DNA of 64,000 nt from Adiantum capillus-veneris (GCA_014529385.2 CM043957.1:85317881-85381880); one strand, 5' to 3'. Shown: positions 23,601-36,030, counted from the stretch's first letter. Notes: generated by a model not told the origin, from the letters alone. Numbers and translations are program-made.

Positions 23601-23749
23601 TTTGTGGATGATAGATGTATAGTTCATGATCTCACTTTTGGTGATGAAATTGTTGCATCTGGCCTTTTGTGCCGTGGGTTGTATAAGCTCACTTTGTATG
23701 ACAAGTGTGGACAAAATTTTGCAAATGCAGTTGCAGATTCAAGGGCTAT

Positions 23750-24640
23750 TTCAGATGCAAAACTTTGGCATGCACGTTTTGGGCATCTGAATTTTGCCAG
23801 TTTACTGCATTATTGCAAAAATCTGATATGGTTGCTTCTTTGCCGCCTCTTCAAGCACCTGTCAAACATGTTTGTGAAGGGTGTATTTTGGGTAAAATAC
23901 AGTGTTCTAAGTTTCCAAAGCATGGTTCAGTTAGGCCACATGCAGGTTGCAGCTTGTGCATAGTGCTGTTTGTGGGCCCATGCAAACTCTCCTTGAGCAA
24001 TTATCTATACTTCGTGACTTTCATTGATGATTACTCCAGGCATGCATGGGTATTTCCGCTTAAACCGAAATCCGAAGTTTTTATGTGCTTCAAACAATTT
24101 TTGGCTATGGCTGAAAATGTATCGAAATGTATTATGGGCACCCTCCGTTCCGATGGAGGGGGGGAGTATATGTCTCATGAATGTAATGCATTTCTGGATA
24201 GTCATGGAATAAAACACCACTGTACAATGCCTTATACGCCTCGGCAAAATGGTGTTGCTGAGAGGAAAAACAGGTCACTTACGAAAATAGCACGATGTAT
24301 GGTCAAAAGTCAAGCTTTGCCGCATTCTTTTCGGCTTGAGGTCATCATGTATGCCACTTATGTACTTAACAGGTGTCTTACGAAAGCTTTGTAGTCTATT
24401 ACTCCATATGAAGCATGGCATGATAGAAAGCCTTCTATTGAGCACATGCGTGTTTTTGGTTGTTTGGCATATGCTTTGGTGCCACAAACACAACGCAAAA
24501 AATTGGATGATAAGGCTATCAAATGTATTTTTGTTGGTTATAGTGTTGAAAGCAAAGGTTACAGGTTGTATCATCCGCAAACAAAGTGTATTCTGGTTTC
24601 CCGGGATGTAGTGGTTGTGGAAGATTCTGTTCAGCCCTTG
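23750..24640 (+). pseudogene. Copia GAG-pre-integrase and integrase
   Basis: LWHARFGHLNFASL (about 23764) is the zinc-binding pre-integrase motif. A frameshift at about 23815-23830 moves to the frame carrying FIDDYSRHAWVFPL, LRSDGGGEYMSHE and TPRQNGVAERKNRSL, which provide the D, D and E of the integrase catalytic triad. TAG at 24392-24394 (KAL/SITPYEAW), then MRVFGCLAYALVPQTQRKKL and KCIFVGYSVESKGYR, the usual C-terminal motifs. Integrase would insert the cDNA. Confidence 0.9.
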
Positions 24641-25059
24641 ATGTCATGTAGTAGAGACAGTAGTGTAAGCTCACAAGACATTTATGACACTTTATTGCCT
24701 CTTTTCAACGGTGGAAGTTCGAATGTAAATTCCAATGAGGGAAATGTACAACCTATGGGGGTTTCCAAAAATATTACAGATCAGCCTATTACTGATGCAG
24801 ATGTACATGATTTACTTGATGAGGAAAGGGCTGAAAATGAGCAAGCTAGAGGTATGCCAAAATGGCTGGTGCACACTTTACGTGACAGTAGATTGGATGC
24901 ACCTTTGTCTAGTCGTACTCGTTCAGGCTCTCGCCGTGCATCTTATGCATCAGATTGTTATGCTTTGGCTGTTTCTAGCTTACATGATGTTGAGAAACCT
25001 CTATCTTTGATGAAGCACAAAATTCAAAAAAATTATGGCTGCCATGCAATCAGAATATG

Positions 25060-25726
25060 AGCACTTATAGAAAATGACACATGGACTTTATGTGATTTGC
25101 CTCCTGGCAAAAAAGGCCATTGGTACGAAGTGGGTTTGCAAGTTGAAATGCAAGCCGGATGGTGAGATCGATCGCCATAAGGCTCGACTTGTTGCAAAGG
25201 GTTATGTACAACAAAAAGGCATAGATTATGAAGAGACTTTTGCTCCCACTTGTCGTATGACTACTATGTGTTTTTTATGTGCATTGGCAACTCATTTTGG
25301 TTGGGATGTACATCAATCAAACATTGCTACTGCTTTCTTGAATGGTGACATATTTGAGGAAGTTTATGTAACACAGCCTTGCGGTTTTGTCGTGAAAGGA
25401 CAAGAGGACAAAGTGTGCACATGTAAGAAGGCTTTGTGTGGGTTGAAGCAATCTCCTCGTGGTTGGTATGAGAAAGCTGACACTCATTTGGTCAAACGAG
25501 GCTTTCGTAACAGTCCAACAGAAAGCACATTGTATGTAAAGCTGATGTACTTCTCATTGTGGTTCTTTATGTAGATGATTTACTGATCACTGGACCTAAT
25601 GAGAGACATATTGTTGAATTTAAGGCTGATTTGAATGCTACTTTCAAGATGAAAGATTTGGGGTTGTTGCATCATTACTTGGGCATACAGTGTAAGTAGT
25701 GTGATGGCGATATTGCTTTGTGTTAG
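25060..25726 (+). pseudogene. Copia reverse transcriptase
   Basis: A one-base deletion near 25055 shifts the frame before the RT start (ENDTW...). The frame then carries KARLVAKGYVQQKGIDYEET, CALATHFGWDVHQSNIATAF and CGLKQSPRGWYEKADTHL. A second frameshift near 25535 precedes the catalytic LYVDDLLITG (about 25570-25600). Two TAG codons follow at 25697-25699 (QCK/CDG) and 25724-25726 (LC/KSY), the latter where Copia elements usually have Gln. Confidence 0.9.
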
Positions 25727-26528
25727 AAAAGTTACATAGAAACATTGCTATGTAATTTTGGGCTTGAGGATTGCACACCTATTGCCATTCCCATGGAAAC
25801 AGGTTTGAAGTTAAGTCTACATGATGCTGGTGATCCTGTTGATGTCACTTTTTACCAAACTGTTGTTGGCTGCCTCATTTATGTATGCAACACGAGGCTG
25901 GATATTCAGTTTACAGTCTCACAGGTCATCAGATTTATGCATAGCCCAGGGTCTAAGCATTGGCAGGCTGTCAAGAGGAGTTTTTGCTACCTTAGTGGCA
26001 CTTTACATATTGGCTTGTTTTATCCCAAGGGGGGATCATTGCCACCAGACTTACATGCTTTTTCGGACTCAGATTGGACTGGTTGTTTTGACACGCAAGT
26101 GTCCACAAGTGGTTTTTATTTCATGCTTGGCAGTTCATGTATATCATGGTTGAGCAAGAAGCAACCTATTGTGGCCACTTCTAGTTGTGAGGTTGAGTAC
26201 ATGGCAGTCTCCACAGCTACGGTTGAGTGTGTATGGCTCAGACGCCTTATGTGGCTGATTTGGGTGTTGGACAGGACACTACTAACACTATCTACACTGA
26301 CAGTCAGAGCGCATTGACAGTTGCAAGGTACCCACAGTTTTTCATGCTCACACAAAGCACATTGAGGTGCATTACCACTATGTTAGGGAGAGGCTCTCAG
26401 TAGGAGAGATCAGCTTGGCTTATGTGCCAGCACAGGACAGCCTTGCAGATCTTTTCACAAAGGCATTGTCTCATGAGAAGCTTGAAGCTTTCGGCAAAGC
26501 TTTAGGCTTACTCCCCTTTGTGGACTGA
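25727..26528 (+). pseudogene. Copia RNase H region
   Basis: Contains TVVGCLIYVCNTRLDIQFTV, HAFSDSDWTGCFDTQVSTSG (RNase H acidic motif) and VATSSCEVEYMAVSTA. A frameshift near 26290 separates these from the terminal HEKLEAFGKALGLLPFVD and the TGA stop at 26526-26528. Confidence 0.9.
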
Positions 26529-26830
26529 TCATGTCCTCAAGGCATGGCACTTCCCTTTACTCACGTGCCAGCTCTCATTCACCGCATCACTCCAGGGGAA
26601 TTTGTTACCATATACATGTGGTAGTGATATATGTGAACACACTAGGACCGTCGGGGCATTTTTTCCCTCTTTAGGAGTTTTCCCCCCCCGTGCATTGTAT
26701 ATACGCCCATCACTCTAGGGCTATCTATCTTTCCATTGCACACTAAGTAATATACTCTCAGTTGTGTGCCTTGAGCTTCCTTCGTCTTCTCCAAGCTGTG
26801 TGCGTTTCTCTGCAACCCTAATTCCAACAA

Positions 26831-28486
26831 TGATGAAGTGGAATTACTTCCACCTTACTAGCATGCCATGCATGCAAGTTAGGAAAATAAAGTAATAATC
26901 CCTTGGCTACAACAACAGTCTCAACAACTTGAGCCAATACCATGCGTGGCTTGCATAATGTGTACATGCATGGATACATCACAATTTGACATTGCCAAAA
27001 GTAAAATGTGAGATTATATCCTCTTATTGCCAATGCCCCAAACTTGTCTGCCATTTCTCTTGATCCCAAGTCAATGAGAAGTACCTCTGTATGGGGTAGA
27101 ACCCTTGCTGCTCAAATGGCATGTAAAGCAGTTTGCTTTGCAAAGAAGAAGATCTTGTCCAATTGAAAAATTGAAAACATAGAAAAACCAAAAAAACTTG
27201 AAATTTGCTAACCTTGTTGCCCCTCTACGGTCAGTTGTCTTCAAATTCAAAAATAAATTCACTTGAGAGTGAATTTCATGTTGTCCATGTTTGAATTTGG
27301 TACATAGCAATGTATGCTGATGAATTTGGCTCATAGCCATGTATGTTGATAAATTGAGAGTTGTCGTATGGACCATTCATGCCCGCTTGGCCTGTGCATA
27401 CTCACACCCAATGAAATATCATTTAGACATGTTGCAAAGTCCTCCCAAGTCCGTATGTTGATAGCATATACCAAAGTTTGAAAGCTTCTATGCAATATGC
27501 CTAAAAGGGAATCCTTGCTTTGCATTAGTACATTGAAAGGATAAAACATGATGGGCCTATGTGCTCATAGCTAACATGTGCTCTTGTTGACATCCAGATG
27601 TCAAGGTAAAAAAAATTTGACCTTGTCGATCATTTATAGATAATCGACCTTGTTGCAATGTAAATCAAATTGAGAATCACAGAAGTACCTTAGCTTAACC
27701 ACTGTTAAAATGAGATAGCTCATGAAATTTTCGCTATCAGCTTCATCTTACTACAAAACCTTTTGTGACCAAAGAAACTATTGTTTACCAAGCTAGATGT
27801 GTAGAAGATTCTGCAAGATTAATAGGTTCAAAATTGTAAATCTTAAACTGAGCTTGCTTACCAACTTGCCTGAATAACCATCCTTGGCATCATAAGTCAT
27901 AACACCCCATGGTGTGGTCACCTATGTAGGATACCTCATATGTGAAGAAGCCTTGCTTCACCATGTACAATCGTGTCTTGCACAAGCCTTGCTCGTGAGT
28001 AGTCCCATTTGGAGCCTTGCTCCTTAGTCTAAACTATGGTTACTACAGCCTTAGTTGAACGATCACGGGATGACCATGGTCAAACATGAACCCAAATGTA
28101 GGCTCCCAAGGTGCCATAGCCGAAGTTAACATACTGACATGCTCCTGCAATATAAAATTACACATTAAGCTATGAAACCCCAAAACATGAAATCTCAAAT
28201 CTTATGGTCTGTCCTAGTCATTGTGCTCTATCTAATGCCATGCATAGGGAGAAGATGTGCTTCTTAGGCACTAGCTTATGATTGCTTTGATAACTTTGTA
28301 TGAAATTCTCATCAGGCCTTTCCCAAGGTTAATCACTTTCTTCAAACGCTCATGTTGAGCTTGAACTATGTTTCCCATGAATTTTGAAATCAATTGTCCG
28401 CTTTGCAACCTCGAATGAGATGCCCCTTCCAAACATTGAAACCACTTATCATGCCTTTGTTCTTGTGGAGTATGAGATGAGCTTCG
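26831..28486. other. No gene recognised
   Basis: AT-rich DNA without a supportable coding region. Short open frames at 26818-27069 and 27071-27376 (minus) have no recognisable domain. It is the left flank of the LTR element that follows; the same unrecognised sequence resumes at 32665. Confidence 0.5.
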
Positions 28487-28679
28487 TGAAGGGGATCGGG
28501 GAGCACCACAGACGGAGAGTGCGAGAGAGAGAAGGAGACACACACACACAATGTGGGTGGGGAGACTGTGAAGTGGCAGCTCCCCCTATACAGTATACTC
28601 ACTATAAGTATAGGGTAACAGTGGGCGGGCGCCCATGACCTGGGCGACCGGTCAAGGCACATAGGCCTTAACACCAACA
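28487..28679 (-). repeat. 3' LTR of the deleted Copia element
   Basis: 193 bp, nearly identical to 32472-32664. Contains 'gacacacacacac' and 'gggcgggcgcccatgacctg'. Confidence 0.9.
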
Positions 28680-28754
28680 ACCTCCCACTTAAAGGCCAAT
28701 GTGCCTTTAACCAAGATCTACTAGTGTACAACTAATAGAAGGTGAGATATTCTC

Positions 28755-29672
28755 TCAACCTATGCCCACTGACTCTCGATGAGCTAGTGCATCCGACTCT
28801 ACTGATAGACAAACATCCCACTGCGGAAGCCACACAGAGCTAGCTCCAAGCTCTACAAATAGTCTACAAGAGCTCATGCACTCCTGCAAGTATCGGTCCA
28901 ATACCTGCAAACCTCCCCTATGCTCTATGCCGAGATTAGTCATCGAACAACTAATCAACCCTGCTGCAAATGCTCCCACTACAGCTGCTATGTCGGGCCT
29001 CGAGATCAGCATCTCGTACATGAGGACACCGAATGTTGATGCAACCCTGGCAACCTCTGCGACCTCCAACTCAGAACTCAACTCATGGCAATCCTGTCCC
29101 CTATCATAGAGACCATGGCACTCTGACTCCGAGCTCTGGAGTGACTCCTCATGCCCACCACAGATCACATGTGTACCAAGAGTATCCATCTGTCCTGAAT
29201 CTGCATCAAGCTCTGGTATAAGCATATCAAAAAATGACTCCACAATAGCCGACATCTCATCATCCATGTGAGTCATCTCTGTCATCACCTCTGATGACTC
29301 AGACTGTTGTGACTTACTAGAGCTGTCCCGCTCTACATGTGCATCTGTAGATGCAACCTGCACAACAAGGTCACTGCTCTGCACTCCATGCAAAGCATCC
29401 TGCAACCCACAAGCAAAATAGACTCGCCTGCTCTCTTGCTCTCTACCTGGCTGCATGATCACAAAGACAACACCGTCTCTCCCGTGATCCACATGCAATG
29501 GGTAACCTGTACCACTCCTGGCACCTCTCGCAATCACTAGCGAACCCAAATGCATCACAAAATCTCGCTCTCGTAGCGAAATCTGACATCCACAATCTCT
29601 AAGCTGACCAATCGAGATCAAACTCACTGTCAAATCTGGTACATAGCGCACATGTCGTAACAAGTAAGCTAT
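28755..29672 (-). pseudogene. Copia protease/pre-integrase remnant joined to RT/RNase H tail
   Basis: Reads leftward from the MITE junction. LLRHVRYVPDLTVSLISIGQL and the following LRDCGCQISL are the protease to GAG-pre-integrase region. After a Ser/Asp/Glu-rich stretch the frame contains STFGVLMYEMLISRPDIAAV, which resembles the 'GSLMY-M-TRPDIAYAV' block at the end of Copia RT, then LQVLDRYLQ. About 2.5 kb of usual pol is missing between these two blocks. The frame remains open for about 300 codons, notable for a remnant. Confidence 0.7.
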
Positions 29673-30115
29673 TAGGCAAAATTTGGACTCACAAAGGGGC
29701 CTTATAAGGAGTTTGACTCCCTCTCTCATGTCCAAAACGGGCGTGCGGTAAAATTTTTGCAAATCAACTCTAAACTTGGCGGAGATTTGGCAGTTAGAAT
29801 CTACTCTTCAAGCTCTTTCTATTGATCTATAGCACGCCACGAGATTCTTCATATTTTGAAAGATTCTATTTTTGATTCTCTAAATTCTAGACGGAGTTGT
29901 CACATCACAAGAGAATAAAAAATAGTATCTTTCAATATATGAGGAATCTCATGGCGTGCTATATATCAATAGAAAGAGCTTGAAGAGTAGATTCTAACTG
30001 TCAAATCTCCGCCAAGTTTAGAGTTGATTTGCAAAAATTTTACCGCACGCCCGTTTTGGACATGAGAGAGGAAGTCAAACTCCTTATAAGGCCCCTTTGT
30101 GAGTCCACATTTTTC
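29673..30115. mobile_element. Foldback MITE with ~200-bp inverted arms
   Basis: The left arm begins near 29675 (ttaggcaaaatttggactca) and continues through 'aaaggggccttataaggagt' and 'acgggcgtgcggtaaaattt'. The right arm is its reverse complement, ending 'tataaggcccctttgtgagt' then cc near 30106-30115. Arms match over about 200 bp with scattered differences. A short centre near 29880-29920 does not pair. It splits the protease coding sequence of the host Copia element (SLPSGASL / LRHVRYVPD). Possible 9-bp flanks (minus strand gcatcatta / gcttacttg) match poorly, so superfamily assignment (Mutator-like?) is unproven. No coding capacity. Confidence 0.85.
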
Positions 30116-30119
30116 CTAA

Positions 30120-30581
30120 TGATGCACCACTCGGTAATGACAGTCTCACATCTCCTGCACCTGCTATTGCATGCACCGATCCATCGGTCAAATGTACACT
30201 ACCAAGCATCCCGCTAGAATAGCTACAAAACCATTCACGATGCAGCGTGACATGAAACATAGCATCTGCGTCTAGCAACCACTGCGAAGGGAGTGCACTA
30301 TCCACATGTATAGCATCTCGTGCATAGCTCGAGGTAAAAGTGACATCCCCGTCACTAGTATACTCCGACACTACATCTGCCTCAACTGTCAAAGCAACTG
30401 AGTCCATGGCATCACTACATACATCTCTGAGACTGCCATGTCTCCTACGATGTCGCATACGACGAAAACAGCGCCGTCTAACGTGTCCAGAATGACCACA
30501 ATACCAACATGTCACCTGTCGGCGTGCTCGTGCATGTACATGTCTCACACGAGTCCGTGATGACTCAGATCTATCATACAT
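30120..30581 (-). pseudogene. Copia zinc knuckle and protease N-terminal half
   Basis: CWYCGHSGHVRRRC (a CCHC knuckle) follows an Arg/His-rich segment. Further on, PSQWLLDADAMFHVTLHREW sits where the protease active site is expected, but DSGA is replaced by DADA, so catalysis would be lost. The protein reads to SLPSGASL and is then cut by the MITE. Confidence 0.8.
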
Positions 30582-30587
30582 ATCATG

Positions 30588-30977
30588 TTATCTGCGCCAA
30601 AGTGCTCTCGAAGTAGTCTCATACATAACAAGAGCATATACAGATTCCGCAAGGTGCAAAGAGAGTGTAGATAGTGCCATCTCCTCTAGCTCCTGCCACT
30701 GATCGTCAGACATGTTTGAAGGTCTACCTGCATCACCACTCAATGGTCGATGCAACCCTCGCTGTGTCAACGCATCAAGCATACACTCTCTCCATGCTGC
30801 AAAGTCTGACCCATCAAACATGCACATTTCGGAGAGATCATAATCTGAGCGATCACTTGTCTCTCCCATGAGCACAAGTAGCAAGCTAGAAAGCAAAACC
30901 ACCTCACCAACAACACCTGGAAACTGTCTACAAATATGGCCAGAAACACAATGTAAAACCTGTGAGACACACTCCAA
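30588..30977 (-). pseudogene. Copia gag fragment
   Basis: MCMFDGSDFAAWRECMLDAL, then MSDDQWQELEEMALSTLSLHL, the start of a Copia gag. The upstream residues of the open frame look unrelated, so the true start may be near the MGETSDRSDYDL methionine at about 30870. It continues across a stop into the zinc-knuckle segment. Confidence 0.8.
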
Positions 30978-32457
30978 AATAGAGCTCTCGCAATGTCAAT
31001 ACAAGCCTCGCTTGCTCTAGTATCACACTACAATCTGTGAGCTAATCACCAAGCCCACACTATGCGGTATCGATGCATACACACGCACAAGTCTCCCATC
31101 TGCAGAGAACACCGCACGCAAATGCTGAGTGCAACCCGCAATCTCTACCTAGATCGCATAAATGATACGCATAAAACTCCTGGGAAAATTTCGTGAGAGT
31201 TTCGACGCACAATGGCTATCAACACAAAATAACCATCGTCCTGCAAGCTCAATACAATGAGCAATCAATGCGCATCAAACTACACTCAACATACATGCAT
31301 AAGCTCTGCAAAACTATGGCAAACAATGCTCGAGATCACAAGACTCTCCCACCCGAGAGCAAACCACTGTCTCAAGCAAAGAAAGATACACAACTCCTCA
31401 CCCTTGCGAGAGTGGATACAAAAACACAAAACTGTGTCCAAACTGACAAAACCTGTCAAAGTGAGAGTAAACACTCGATCACAAACTATGGCAAGAATCT
31501 GGGAAAAATCCGACAGAATTTCCCCTGAAAACTGAGCAAAAAACTCAAGTACAATCTCTACCATAAACCATAACACTACTCAATGCCAATGAGTAGAAAT
31601 GCCAAAATGGCTCCACATTTTCACATACAATGGCAATCCGCACTCAACGTACATCAACGGAGTGACTGCGCATAAGCAAGCGCAAAAAGATTTGCAATCC
31701 GGAAACTTGATCAATGCGAAAACAATGCTCCCCAGAGAGCTCACCGGCACTTGAAAGTGCTCGCCAAAATGCATGTATGATGGGCATCAACCATGCGCCA
31801 TAACCATATGCAAACCATCCGCAAAGACCATGAATCCAAGCACAAAATCATTGCCAAAGTATCGTGTGAAAACCAGTGAAAGAAGCTCCACCTGTGTGCT
31901 CCAAAGAACTGTGTCTCTCAAGAGACCGCCTCGGTGGTGTGTAAACGCCTCCGTACTTCGTTGCCCAAGTCTACCAAAAAACCCTCAAACCACAAGCTGC
32001 AATTGCATCTTCAGCTCAGAATTTATGCACTCAATTTCAAGCATCTCCCGTGCTTCCAAAAGTGCATCAAACTCACACACAATGCGACAACAAAAAATCT
32101 GGAATTTATGTATACAGTCAGTCTGAGCTGAATATCAGCAAAACGGTGAGAAATTTGCAAAAACTTTCTTCTACAAAGTTGTAGACCTCGTCGAAACGGA
32201 TGGGCCAGTGAGACAAAATTCTCAGATCTGCATTCTTCAAGGAGAAAAACGAATCTGAAAATGGTGCTGCTACGCACACAGTTTTAGGGCAGCACCTTCA
32301 CTTACACACAATCTTCCACACTTCTTTCTGAGCTTCCACAAGAGCATACATCACTCTCAACTGAGCTCACAAGCTTTCTTAATCTCTCTACCGTCGAGAG
32401 CGAGCGAGCTATCGCCTCGAAGCTCTCAAAGCCATCGTGCTCTCCGCGGTCACCATA
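30978..32457 (-). other. Long leader of the deleted Copia element
   Basis: About 1.5 kb between gag and the primer site with no recognisable protein. Open frames at 31193-31576 and 31773-32277 lack motifs. Long leaders like this may carry packaging signals, but none can be pointed to here. Confidence 0.5.
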
Positions 32458-32469
32458 GCTCTGATACCA
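32458..32469 (-). other. Primer-binding site, tRNA-iMet type
   Basis: GCTCTGATACCA on the plus strand, 2 bases from the right LTR. Confidence 0.85.
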
Positions 32470-32471
32470 AT

Positions 32472-32664
32472 TGAAGGGGATCGGGGAGCACCACAGACGG
32501 AGAGTGCGAGAGAGAGAAGGAGACACACACATACGATGTGGGTGGGGAGACTGTGAAGTGGCAACTCCCCCTATACAGTATACTCCCTATAAGTATAGAG
32601 TAACAGTGGGCGGGCGCCCATGACCTGGGCGACCGGTCAAGGCACATAGGCCTTAACCCCAACA
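32472..32664 (-). repeat. 5' LTR of the deleted Copia element
   Basis: 193 bp, same length as 28487-28679 and nearly identical (differences such as cacacat/cacacac). Confidence 0.9.
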
Positions 32665-33143
32665 CTTGGGATCTTGAAGCCAATAAGCCCTCATACTCAC
32701 AGTTGAACGTGCAATGTTCAAAACTTACTATGCACCCTTGCAACCTCTTTGCATGTAAAAAAATTCCTTTAAAGATCTTCCAACCCAGAGATGTTGAAGC
32801 CTTGTGCGACTTGCATGGAAGGTGAGATGGGACGCTTGCAGTGACCCTGGTCACCTTAGGGTGCCCAAAGGTGCTCCCAATATGAAGAAAAAAATAAAAA
32901 TATGGCAACCTTTGCTGCAACAGCATTGCACAATGAAGAAGAAGAGCCAATGCTCTGTCAATGCCTCCTCGCAAGCCCGTGTAGAAACACAAAACATAGA
33001 GAAAGAACTCGCACTTCACTCAAGCCCATAAAATCACCAAACAATGCTTGTCATTGTCATCTCCTTGATGTAAAAGGGACGGTCCCGGCCGTTGCTGTGT
33101 TGAGATCCTCCATGCAAGTCCTGTTTCCCGTGAATCTTCAAGC

Positions 33144-33184
<41 letters not shown>

Positions 33185-34100
33185 TCCATCCAAGCTCCAC
33201 GCCTCTTCCCCACCTCCCCCCCCCCCCCCCCCCCCCCCCCAAACCCCAATGCTTGCCCTTCTCCCCTGAGCTCTGATACTAATCTAAGAGCTTGGGGACT
33301 AGCACATGCACATCTCCACCCAACCATGCCATATATAAGCCCTTGGCTTGCTAAATATAGCCCCCTTAATTGCATGCGAGTCTTGGCCCTTGGTCTAGCT
33401 CTTAGCCTGACACAATTTCTCATTTTTCTATATAAGGATTTTTTCTTTCTTTAGTTTATTTCTAGTCATAAGGGGAGTGAGTTAGTTAGCACCTAGAAAT
33501 TACCCTTCAAAAGGTAGAGGAATTCTAGCAATATAAGAGTGTTGCATTGAACAAAACCAATCCAAAAGAACAAACAACTTCAGGGCTTCTTGAGTAAGAA
33601 AACATAGCAAAGAGACAAGGTAGCTTACGGGCCACACAAAACTGTTTTTTTGTAATAACCAACTAATAGATGTAGGCACCATAGCATAGTAATTGTTCAC
33701 AAGAAAAGCTCCACATGAGTGATTTGCTATACACAATTCTAACAACTCACTCGAAGACTTTGGCTGTTCACTTATAAAGACACCAGCTAGTTGGGCTGTC
33801 CTTACAAGATACAAGACTTGACAACATCCTTAAGGATTTCTTTTGTTACACGAATGTGTGTAATTTTTGTGAAACCTTAACAATTATTGACATTACAACA
33901 CACTTCTATACTATATAGCATGGAGCTTAAAAATTTAAAGGCCAAAGAAGCCCTAGGCTTGTCTCATTTCTATGAAACTTGCAACATGTGAACCTTTTCA
34001 ATCTTCAACTTTCAACCTTTGAAGTTTTTTCAAAAAAAGGTTGAGTGTACTTTTCTTTTTGGAGCAGACTTTACTTTTCCTTTTGAAAGCCGATCGAAGG
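32665..34100. other. No gene recognised; microsatellites
   Basis: (AG)n at about 33148-33182 is followed by a 25-base poly-C at 33216-33240. No supportable coding region. Confidence 0.5.
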
Positions 34101-34149
34101 GTGGCTCAGCTTTGCTTTTTGAAAGCGAATGGTCATAAAAGGTCAAACT

Positions 34150-34310
34150 TTAGGGATTTGTTCATATTTACACCAACAAAATTCTATCGGTTTACTTCAA
34201 GGAAAACTTGGAATCAAGCTAGCATTTTGCACTTTTAACCCGTTAAATGTATACTAAAACCCAATTTTTATCGAACACCGATCTTGAATAGCCCCAAAAT
34301 GGAAGAACAT

Positions 34311-34375
<65 letters not shown>

Positions 34376-34753
34376 TGTGTTCTCTAAGAGGGTGCCAAAT
34401 CTTTTTTCCAAATTGAAATAATTTTAAAGTAAATAAGGGGCACACTAAAACCTCTTTCTGTGTTTAGGTCAAAATTTGAGGAATTGATGGTATTTATACT
34501 AGAACTTGCAAAATTTAGCTGGTTTTCTTCAAGATAAGCTTAGAATCTATCCTGTATTTTACAATTTAGGATGGTTAAAAATACAATAAACCTCGATTTT
34601 TTTAGCCCCAAAATGGAAGGGGATGACAAAGGTATAAAGTTGGATGCTTAGTACGTCTAAAATCACTTCTCACCACCCCGATGACACGCTCTGCGAAGAG
34701 GGGGAGGGGTGCATCTGCTAAGAATCTATTACATCCTTGCGTGCGGTGCCAGC

Positions 34754-34798
<45 letters not shown>

Positions 34799-36030
34799 AC
34801 CCTAGAAGCATCAACATTGTTTGATGAGCGATGAGTCTATTTTTTTCGCTTGAAGGCGATTTTAAGAGTGGCTCTACTATTCCTTTTGACTGCCATAAAC
34901 AAACCCCCCTTTTCTTTCTACACAAGTCTAGACGGAGCCCTCAAATTTGAAGGGTGGCTCTATTTTGATAGTTTATCATTTTTTTTTATAGCAATAGTGA
35001 GAAGGGTTAATAAATTAAAAACACCACTAGTAGGTCATGCCAATCTTTTTCAGGTGCTTAATTAACGCGAATCTTCAGAGATGCTACTGAGAGCTTTGAG
35101 GAGAGAAAGGGTGGATATGGCATGTGGAGGAGGAGGGAGAGACACAGAAAGTTGACATGCATCAATATGATTGCGGACAAGCAAAGATTTTTTGCTTGAT
35201 AGTATAGGTCCATGTTGCAAACACATGGTTCGAGCCTGCAGCCTGTTGGAGCTGTTGGCACAAAGGTAGAGGGAGAGCATGATGGGGAGAGAGAGGGAGG
35301 GATCACATGCAAGGAAGCCTAACCCATAACCATGTACATGTATGGGTGCCATCACAGGGCCATCTCGTCACATCAAGGAACATTGTGCCAATATGAACAT
35401 GGACCATGAATCATACAAATGAAAAGGAGAAGAAGACCTGAGAATAGCAAATGCCATGCTCTCAATGATTCCACACATCGGGCAGTGTCGAGCAAAAACA
35501 TTGTGATGGGAACCTACACATGTTGTTATTCTACTAACCCCGAGGATGTGCACACTGCATGCTACAACTAAGCAAAGTCGAATGGTCTTGGAGTCGGCGG
35601 GCTAGCACTACCTGTGCCTCACATGGGACAACATAAGCATGTGACACATGAGGTCTCAAATAGGGCTTTCCAAAAACAATTTTCCTAATTGAGCTAATTA
35701 ACTGGGCTTGCCAAAAAGAAATTTGTACTCGAAGTAAAGAAGGGCACAATTAAAACTCTTCTTGTTTTTTGGCCAAAATTTGAAAATTTACCACTAAAAT
35801 CTTTCCAATTTTTTTCCAGGCAAGCTTGGAATCTAGCCAAGATTTTCTAGTTTTAGGTGGTTAAAAATACACCAAAACCCTAGTTTTTTGTGCAAACATT
35901 GAAAATATATAAGGGTACAATAAATTTAGGTCAAAATTTAGAGAATTGCCATTATTTACACTAAACCTTGCAAAATTTTACCGCTTTTTTTAAAGGCAAG
36001 CTTGGAATCTAGCTCGGATTTTGAAACCTG
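34150..36030. repeat. Dispersed ~130-bp AT-rich repeat, four degenerate copies
   Basis: Copies near 34170-34270, 34465-34600, 35765-35900 and 35930-36030 share 'tttacactaaaacttgcaaaat', 'ttcaaggcaagcttggaatc' and 'ggttaaaaatacaccaaaac' with many changes. The stretch also holds (GT)n(GA)n at 34312-34378 and (AG)n at about 34755-34795. No gene is recognised between the copies. Confidence 0.65.

Larger units (their letters stand above)
22282..26830 (+). mobile_element. Ty1/Copia retrotransposon, degenerate
   Basis: Contains gag, zinc knuckle, protease, integrase, reverse transcriptase and RNase H in Copia order over 4.25 kb, ending with a stop at 26526-26528. Interrupted by six in-frame TAG codons and several frameshifts. 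The 3' flank up to about 26829 ends in CCAACA and contains a TATA-like gtatata, so it may be the 3' LTR, but no matching 5' LTR or primer site was seen upstream. The element is probably 5'-incomplete or has a rearranged LTR. Confidence 0.9.
28487..32664 (-). mobile_element. Internally deleted Copia-type LTR element
   Basis: Two 193-bp LTRs, each starting TGAAGGGG and ending CCAACA, flank a 3.8-kb interior. Near-matching 5-bp flanks (CTTCG at 28482-28486, CTTGG at 32665-32669) suggest a target duplication with one change. A primer site GCTCTGATACCA lies at 32458-32469 and the purine tract AAGTGGGAGGT (minus strand) at about 28680-28690. The interior has gag, zinc knuckle and protease remnants followed abruptly by an RT/RNase H-like tail; integrase and the RT core are missing. 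A foldback element is inserted in the protease. Confidence 0.88.

Noticed and set aside
26818-27376. Minus-strand open frames of 83 and 101 residues as genes
   Set aside because: No domain, no splice or start context, and AT-rich background.
33034-33454. Open frames with Ser/Leu or Gly runs near 33.1 kb
   Set aside because: They are translations of the (AG)n and poly-C tracts.
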